Notes under the pieces: model-generated | What the model was told of the DNA's origin: nothing | Databases searched by the model: none | What the model saw: the letters and a program-made list of their open reading frames with translations, nothing else | NCBI RefSeq assembly: GCF_900083545.1 | Contig: NZ_LT559262.1 | Location: forward strand, 1,893,673 to 1,957,672 | Direction of reading: 5' to 3' | Length of the DNA stretch: 64,000 nt | DNA from: Alistipes provencensis | Lineage (GTDB): Bacteria; Bacteroidota; Bacteroidia; Bacteroidales; Rikenellaceae | Part shown: positions 59,593 through 64,000 of the stretch, piece after piece | How the letters are laid out: every line of letters begins with the position of its first letter | Numbering within the stretch: the stretch's first letter is position 1 | Translations under genes and position numbers: made by a program

Positions 59593-61113
59593 TTAGAAAC
59601 TGAACCCTACGCCGATCGAAAATACGTTGGCGTGGAGCTTGTAGTTTCCCGAGAAGACCTCTTCGAGTTTACCGTCGGCATAGCCGTAAAGCGGATAGGA
59701 ACCCGTGCGCTCGGGATCGGCCGACGAAACATAGCAGTAAGCCAGATCGATCGACATGAACTTGGTGGGGCGCAGGCTCAGACCGGCCGTATAGGAGACT
59801 TTGGTCATCGACGGGGTTTCGGGGTTGAGGTAGTCGCTGCTTACGGGACTTTCATCCACATACATACCCATACGGGCCGTGATGAAATCGGTCGCACGGT
59901 ACTGGGCACCGAAACGGAAAGCCAGCGTGTTCGAGTAGTTCTTCACCGAATAGATGGGTTTGATACCCAGTTCCTTCTCATTGAAGACCACGTTCAGGGC
60001 TTTGTAGGCCGACCATCCGGTCCATTGCAGGTCTACGGCCAGCTCCCATTTCACGGCCGGGCGGAACGATACGGCCCACGTTACGGTCGTCGGAAGCGGC
60101 AGTTCGGCATTGAAAGTGCCTTTGTCGAGGCCCGGGATCAACTCCGTACCGGGGCTGAGTTCTCCGAGTTTGGCGATGAGTGCCGCTGCCTGCGGGTCGA
60201 TGTTCATCGTTGCATGGCCTTTGCCCACTTTCATGTTCAGGCGCGAGCGGTAGGTCATGCCGACCGACCATTCGTCGGTGATGTCCCACAGGAAACCGGC
60301 ATTCACACCCACGGCGACATCGGCGTCGCCTTTGAGTTTGGCCGATACCAGCGATTGGTTCATCGTGTTGTTAAGGTAGCCCTTGGCTCCCTCGAGCGTC
60401 TGGAGGGTCCCCTGTGTCTGCACCAGTTTTTGTTTGTAAGCCTCTTTCTCGGGACCATCGGGCAGGGCAGCTATTACTCCCTCGAGTTGCGTAATTCCGG
60501 CCTGAGCTGTGGCGATACCGGGATCGATCGTGCCGGAGATGAGTCCGCGGCGCATCGTGGGGGAGAGCAGCGACCGCGACAGGTCGAATTTACCCCATGC
60601 GACCGTCAGACCCGCGCCGATCGAAAGGCGGTCGCAGATCTTGTACGACACGGTGGGCTGAACGGTGTAGGCCGAGAGGTTGATCTCCTGTACGAGGTGT
60701 GCCCCCGACCAGTTGTCACCCCAGTTCATTGCGGAACCGTAGGGAGTGTAGAAACCCAGTCCGACGGCCAGCCGTTCGGTGGGTTTGTAGTTGAAATAGA
60801 CGTGGATCGGGGTCGAGAGCTTATTGTCGGATTTCTCGGCCGGGCCGCTCTGGTAATCGTTTGTCAGGGTCGGGAGCGAGCGGTAGCTGACATTCGAGAG
60901 AATGCCCGTCATGCCGGCCGAAATGTCGAATTTCGACGTCTGGAATGCCGTGGCTGCGGGGTTGAAGTAGATCGACTCCGAGTTGAGCTTCATGGCCGTA
61001 CCTACATGACCCATACCGGTCTGCTTGGCCGACATGTTGTTTACCTGATAACCCTCGGCGTATGCACCGGAGGCGATGGCTGCGGCGGCCAGAACGAGGA
61101 AAAGTTTTTTCAT
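59593..61113 (-). CDS. OmpP1/FadL/TodX family outer membrane transport protein
   Basis: 506 residues from the ATG at 61113 (MKKLFLVLAAAAIASGAYAE signal peptide). The FadL N-terminal hatch NNMSAKQTGMGHVGTAMKL and SESIYFNPAATAF are clear, followed by beta strands (VYFNYKPTERLAVGLGFYTPYG) and a terminal FSIGVGFSF with the final Phe needed for barrel insertion. It lets hydrophobic compounds such as long-chain fatty acids diffuse through the outer membrane. A predicted coiled segment at about 215-265 (extracellular loop) is longer than usual. Confidence 0.93.
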   Translation of the reverse strand: MKKLFLVLAAAAIASGAYAEGYQVNNMSAKQTGMGHVGTAMKLNSESIYFNPAATAFQTSKFDISAGMTGILSNVSYRSLPTLTNDYQSGPAEKSDNKLSTPIHVYFNYKPTERLAVGLGFYTPYGSAMNWGDNWSGAHLVQEINLSAYTVQPTVSYKICDRLSIGAGLTVAWGKFDLSRSLLSPTMRRGLISGTIDPGIATAQAGITQLEGVIAALPDGPEKEAYKQKLVQTQGTLQTLEGAKGYLNNTMNQSLVSAKLKGDADVAVGVNAGFLWDITDEWSVGMTYRSRLNMKVGKGHATMNIDPQAAALIAKLGELSPGTELIPGLDKGTFNAELPLPTTVTWAVSFRPAVKWELAVDLQWTGWSAYKALNVVFNEKELGIKPIYSVKNYSNTLAFRFGAQYRATDFITARMGMYVDESPVSSDYLNPETPSMTKVSYTAGLSLRPTKFMSIDLAYCYVSSADPERTGSYPLYGYADGKLEEVFSGNYKLHANVFSIGVGFSF

Positions 61114-61166
61114 AACGAATTGGTTTGGTTTATACTCGGTGTGTCCGAAGACGCACAAAATCGGGG

Positions 61167-61197
61167 CAAAAGTAGGAAAACTATCCCCGAAGCCCAA
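61167..61197 (-). promoter_or_regulatory. Promoter of the FadL-type gene
   Basis: On the minus strand TTG (61197-61195), 20-bp spacer, TACTTTTG (61174-61167). Confidence 0.7.
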
Positions 61198-61274
61198 ACT
61201 TTTTGGTCTTAAATTCCCGAAAACTCTACTAAAAGGTATAAGATTGGATGAATTGGCAGGTCCATATATAAGAA

Positions 61275-61302
61275 GGTGCAACGCCTTGCGGGGCGCTGCA
61301 CC
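61275..61302 (-). terminator. Terminator of the HU-aminotransferase operon
   Basis: 11-bp stem (one wobble on the minus strand), followed by TTCTTATATAT. Confidence 0.75.
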
Positions 61303-61327
61303 TTCGTTTCGGGATTGCCGGCTGTTC

Positions 61328-62551
61328 TTATTGGCGGCTGTTGTAGGCTTCGAGCGCCTTGCCCAAAATGACGAGGGCCCGTTCGAGGTCCTCTTTTTTC
61401 AGGACATAGGCGATGCGGACCTCATTGCGGCCGCATTCGGGATCGGAATAGAAGCCCGACGCCGGGGCCAGCATGACGGTCTCGCCCTCGTATTCGAACT
61501 CCGAGAGGCACCATGCGCAGAATTTGTCGCTGTCGTCGACCGGGAGCCGCGCCACGGTGTAGAACGCCCCCATCGGGATCGGCGAGTAGACGCCGGGGAT
61601 GCGGTTCAGTCCGTCGATCAGGCATTTGCGGCGCTCGATATACTCCTCGTAAACCTCCGTGCTGTACGACCGCGGGGCGTCGATCGAGGCTTCGGCGACG
61701 ATCTGTCCGAGCAGCGGCGGCGAAAGGCGCGCCTGACAGAATTTCATCACGGCGTTGCGCAGTTTCTTGTTCTTGGTAATCAGCGCGCCGATGCGGATAC
61801 CGCACTCGGAATAACGCTTCGAGACCGAGTCGATCAGCACGACGTTCTGCTCGATGCCTTCGAGGTGACAGGCCGAAATATAGGGTGAACCGGTGTAGAT
61901 GAACTCGCGGTAGACCTCGTCGGAGAAGAGGAACAGGTCGTATTTTTGGACCATGTCGCGGATGCGGTCCATCTCGCGGCGCGTGTAGAGATAACCCGTG
62001 GGGTTGTTGGGGTTGCAGATCAGGATGCCGCGCGTGCGCTCGTTGATGAGTTTCTCGAACTCCTCGATGGGAGGCAGGGCGAATCCGTTCTCGATCGACG
62101 AGACGACGGGACGGATCACGGCGCCTGCCGAGATGGCGAAGGCCATGTAGTTGGCATAGGCCGGTTCGGGGACGATGATCTCGTCGCCGGGGTTGAGGCA
62201 CGACATGAAGGCGAACAGCACGGCCTCGGAGCCGCCCGTGGTGACGATGATCTCCTCGGGGGTGAGTTTGATCTGGTACTGTGCGTAATAGGAGACGAGT
62301 TTCTCGCGCAGCGAATGGTAACCGTCGCTGGGGCTGTATTCCAGCACCTTGCGGTCGATATGCTTCAGCGCATCGAGACCCACCTGCGGTGTGGGCAGGT
62401 CGGGCTGTCCGATGTTCAGGTGGTAGATTTTGGTGCCCCGGGCGCGTGCGGCGTCGGCCAGCGGGACGAGTTTGCGTATCGGGGAGGCCGGCATCTGCTC
62501 GGCGCGGAGTGAAATTTCGGGCATGTGTGGGGATTTTGCGGGCCGGGTCAT
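61328..62551 (-). CDS. Class I/II pyridoxal-phosphate aminotransferase
   Basis: 407 residues from the ATG at 62551, whose ATGA overlaps the HU gene stop; a start at 62524 (MPEISLRAEQMPASP) matches family N-termini better and is a fair alternative. Fold-type I motifs: YHLNIGQPDLPTPQVG, ICNPNNPTGYLY, FLFSDEVYREF with the PLP-binding Asp and Tyr, and the Schiff-base Lys in DSVSKRYSECGIRIG. It most resembles aspartate-type enzymes; the amino donor and acceptor cannot be fixed. Confidence 0.93.
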   Translation of the reverse strand: MTRPAKSPHMPEISLRAEQMPASPIRKLVPLADAARARGTKIYHLNIGQPDLPTPQVGLDALKHIDRKVLEYSPSDGYHSLREKLVSYYAQYQIKLTPEEIIVTTGGSEAVLFAFMSCLNPGDEIIVPEPAYANYMAFAISAGAVIRPVVSSIENGFALPPIEEFEKLINERTRGILICNPNNPTGYLYTRREMDRIRDMVQKYDLFLFSDEVYREFIYTGSPYISACHLEGIEQNVVLIDSVSKRYSECGIRIGALITKNKKLRNAVMKFCQARLSPPLLGQIVAEASIDAPRSYSTEVYEEYIERRKCLIDGLNRIPGVYSPIPMGAFYTVARLPVDDSDKFCAWCLSEFEYEGETVMLAPASGFYSDPECGRNEVRIAYVLKKEDLERALVILGKALEAYNSRQ

Positions 62552-62808
62552 TCGACCTCGACCGTGGGATGGAACTTGATGACCTTGCGGGGCGGAATCT
62601 TCACGGCGGCACCCGTGCGCGGGTTGCGGCCTACGCGCTCGGAACGCTGCTGCACGCTGAACGTACCCAGCCCGGTCAGGGTCAGCCGTTCGCCTTCGCG
62701 CAGGGACTGCACCGTTACACGGATCATGGCGTCGACGGCCCTGCGGGCCTCGACCTTCGAGATGTTCGCGTCGAGAGCAATGGCCTCGACAAACTGCGCT
62801 TTGTTCAT
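62548..62808 (-). CDS. HU/IHF-family DNA-binding protein
   Basis: 86 residues from MNKAQFVEAIALDANIS at 62808; a frame start at 62838 adds ten residues not seen in the family. The HU core (KVEARRAVDAMIRVTVQSL, LTGLGTFSVQQRSERVGRNP and RTGAAVKIPPRKVIKF) is intact, with the DNA-intercalating Pro in GRNPRTG. It bends DNA as a dimer. A TATCTTTG box lies on the minus strand at 62862-62855. It overlaps the aminotransferase gene by 4 bp. Confidence 0.94.
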   Translation of the reverse strand: MNKAQFVEAIALDANISKVEARRAVDAMIRVTVQSLREGERLTLTGLGTFSVQQRSERVGRNPRTGAAVKIPPRKVIKFHPTVEVE

Positions 62809-62854
62809 GGCTTCGCTGCGTGAGAAAATAACCTTCAAGGTCCTAACTTACTGA

Positions 62855-62862
62855 CAAAGATA
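62855..62862 (-). promoter_or_regulatory. -7 box of the HU-aminotransferase operon
   Basis: Minus strand TATCTTTG, 47 bp before the HU ATG. Confidence 0.55.
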
Positions 62863-62944
62863 TGCAAATTTCGGGAAAGAAGAAAATTATCTCCGGAATT
62901 TGCTTTTCGGGGCTGCGGGGTAGGAATAAAAACGCTGCATAGAT

Positions 62945-62975
62945 TTGGCAGAATGGAAAATCGGTACTACTTTTG
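62945..62975 (+). promoter_or_regulatory. Promoter of tRNA-Ser
   Basis: TTG at 62945-62947, 20-bp spacer, TACTTTTG at 62968-62975. The tRNA begins 6 bp after the box, so transcription should start at or next to its first base. Confidence 0.75.
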
Positions 62976-62980
62976 TCTCC

Positions 62981-63065
62981 GGAAAGTTGGCGGAGTGGTC
63001 GATCGCGGCGGTCTTGAAAACCGTTGAACCGCAAGGTTCCGGGGGTTCGAATCCCTCACTTTCCG
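62981..63065 (+). tRNA. tRNA-Ser (TGA)
   Basis: 85 nt with a long variable arm, acceptor GGAAAGT/ACTTTCC, anticodon loop CTTGAAA, T loop TTCGAAT. Confidence 0.95.
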
Positions 63066-63069
63066 CATC

Positions 63070-63215
63070 AAGCGAAAAACAAACGACGGCATCACCTCAG
63101 AAGAGGTGATGTTTGTATATTGGAAAAGGAGATGCTTGAAAATTATTTTTCAGACATCTCCTTTTCCAATATACATGGCTCCTGTGGAGCAGTAAACGTT
63201 GTTTGTTTTTCACTT
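63070..63215. repeat. Nested palindromic element after tRNA-Ser (MITE-like)
   Basis: Outer inverted repeats 63070-63088 / 63197-63215 match at 17 of 19 positions. Inside are a 9-bp perfect hairpin (63090-63098 / 63103-63111; a possible tRNA terminator) and a long inverted repeat (63114-63142 with 63145-63175), perfect over its first 21 bp. No coding capacity. Confidence 0.8.
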
Positions 63216-63228
63216 GCAACTTAAGGCA

Positions 63229-63281
63229 TCCGAGGGATCACGGAGCGCAGCGATGTAATTCCTGTTTTTCATTCCTGTCTG
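63229..63281. repeat. 53-bp dispersed repeat, copy 1
   Basis: 46 of 53 bases match 63459-63511. Contains CACGGAGCGCAGCG and TAATTCCTGTTTTTCATTCC. Confidence 0.88.
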
Positions 63282-63372
63282 TGGGCGAGATTGATGGAAT
63301 TTGCCGAGCAAATCCCATCGACCTCCGGCAAATGGATTTGCCTTCGGTTGCGGCGGCCCTGTTTATTTTCTG

Positions 63373-63381
63373 CCCCCCCCC
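63373..63381. repeat. C9 homopolymer in the spacer
   Basis: Nine C in a region with no supported gene, between the two 53-bp repeats. Confidence 0.9.
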
Positions 63382-63389
63382 GCAGGGCC

Positions 63390-63441
63390 GGGAAAGACGA
63401 GCGGCACGAAGCTGCAGGCGGAGTGGAGCGAAGTCAATCCC
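63390..63441. repeat. Dispersed motif shared with the 42.4-kb spacer
   Basis: GGGAAAGACGAGCGGC (63390-63405) and GCGAAGTCAATCCC (63428-63441) recur with nearly the same spacing at 42373-42423. Confidence 0.75.
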
Positions 63442-63458
63442 GCTTGTCCGGACCGGAA

Positions 63459-63511
63459 TCCGAGGAGTCACGGAGCGCAGCGGCGTAATTCCTGTTTTCC
63501 ATTCCCGCCTG
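63459..63511. repeat. 53-bp dispersed repeat, copy 2
   Basis: Same orientation as copy 1, 230 bp apart, ending 10 bp before the stop codon of the HEPN-like gene. Confidence 0.88.
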
Positions 63512-63521
63512 ATGCCGCGGG

Positions 63522-64000
63522 CTATTGTACGCTCAGCTCTTTATAGAGTTCCAGCCGTAGATCGCAGTAGTTCTCGATTATTTCGGCCGCCTTTTGAACT
63601 CGCTCCATGTGCATCTCCAATTCCTGCGGGGCCATGTGGAATTCGGCGCTATACGGCGTTTTCATCAAGATTTGTTTCAGGCATGGCAGCGTAAAAATGT
63701 TCTCGATGTGATTGTCGTCGAATACCAGCATCAGTTTGGTCGAAAGCGTCCGCATCCGGTCGTGCATCACCACCGGATCGTGGATGCCGAATTCCATACC
63801 GTGATAGACGTAATAGAGCGTGTGGTAGAAATAAACGATTGCCTGCGCCGTGAACTGCGCCGCCAGACGCACGTTGCGACCCTCGACAAATGTTTCCTGT
63901 GCCTGTTCCAGCAGATCATATCCAAGCACCCGGAACGTGTCGAAATGGAATTTGGCGTCGGCATAGGCTCTGGCAAAGTCGATCGGGTACTTCGGCCGGC
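63522..64000 (-). CDS. HEPN-like domain protein, partial (5' end outside window)
   Basis: The frame stays open to the right edge, giving the last 158 residues (RPKYPIDFARAYADAKFHF onwards). The segment is all-helical. NVRLAAQFTAQAIVYFYHTL followed by HDPVVMHDRMRTLSTKLMLVF resembles the C-terminal HEPN unit found in Bacteroidota proteins fused to a nucleotidyltransferase-like N-terminus, but no RxxxxH nuclease motif is obvious. A GTG at 63929 could start a short form, though the upstream coding continues with protein-like sequence, so the true start is outside. Function unknown. Confidence 0.6.
   Translation of the reverse strand, partial: RPKYPIDFARAYADAKFHFDTFRVLGYDLLEQAQETFVEGRNVRLAAQFTAQAIVYFYHTLYYVYHGMEFGIHDPVVMHDRMRTLSTKLMLVFDDNHIENIFTLPCLKQILMKTPYSAEFHMAPQELEMHMERVQKAAEIIENYCDLRLELYKELSVQ

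Noticed and set aside
63070..63215. CRISPR array near tRNA-Ser
   Set aside because: The repeats are inverted and nested, not regularly spaced direct repeats, and no cas gene is present.

Overview
The window looks like chromosomal DNA of a gut Bacteroidota bacterium, most likely Alistipes or a close relative in Rikenellaceae. This is inferred from several things: high GC for the phylum, many TAnnTTTG -7 promoter boxes with an upstream TTG about 19-20 bases away, a SusC/SusD pair, abundant lipoproteins with a Cys-Ser-Asp-Asp type start, and the fused hisIE and hisB genes. No species call is possible from sequence alone.

Layout. 1-3981 (minus): operon for 3-keto-glycoside chemistry (double DUF1080 protein, Gfo/Idh/MocA oxidoreductase, HEAT-like protein running off the left edge). 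4134-11460 (minus): a complete histidine operon hisGDCBHAF(IE), led by a promoter, a 17-residue leader peptide with seven histidines and an attenuator hairpin. hisF is broken by a perfect 34-bp tandem duplication. 11613-13830 (plus): XRE-cupin regulator plus acyl-CoA synthetase. 13868-19338 (minus): DUF4434 protein, sugar porter, a rearranged FAD oxidoreductase and a GH109 enzyme. 19597-20796 (plus): ROK repressor. 20783-23943 (minus): N-acylglucosamine 2-epimerase and GH20 hexosaminidase. 24086-37587 (plus): a polysaccharide utilisation locus with a phosphodiester glycosidase (frameshifted at a C10 run), DUF4855 protein, glycerophosphodiester phosphodiesterase, a surface lipoprotein, SusC, SusD, GH89 alpha-N-acetylglucosaminidase and a CE7-like esterase. 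37678-41701: small genes (two GNATs, L31, a coiled-coil lipoprotein, an AraC regulator) and tRNA-Met. 42126-55495 (plus): tRNA-Thr, -Tyr, -Gly, tuf, tRNA-Trp, secE, nusG, rplKAJL and rpoBC. 55585-64000: a pectate lyase, serine dehydratase, tRNA-Arg, a FadL-type porin, an aminotransferase, HU, tRNA-Ser, repeat-rich spacers and a truncated HEPN-like gene.

How it fits together. The block from 13.9 to 37.6 kb is centred on N-acetylhexosamines: GH109, GH20, GH89, GlcNAc epimerase, and an enzyme family that cleaves GlcNAc-1-phosphodiesters, next to a glycerophosphodiesterase. One reading is a locus for GlcNAc-decorated phosphodiester polymers such as Gram-positive teichoic acids; host glycans are the main alternative. 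The best supported regulatory discovery is the his leader-peptide attenuator. Two perfect repeats that break genes (hisF and the FAD oxidoreductase) may be real mutations or assembly joins.
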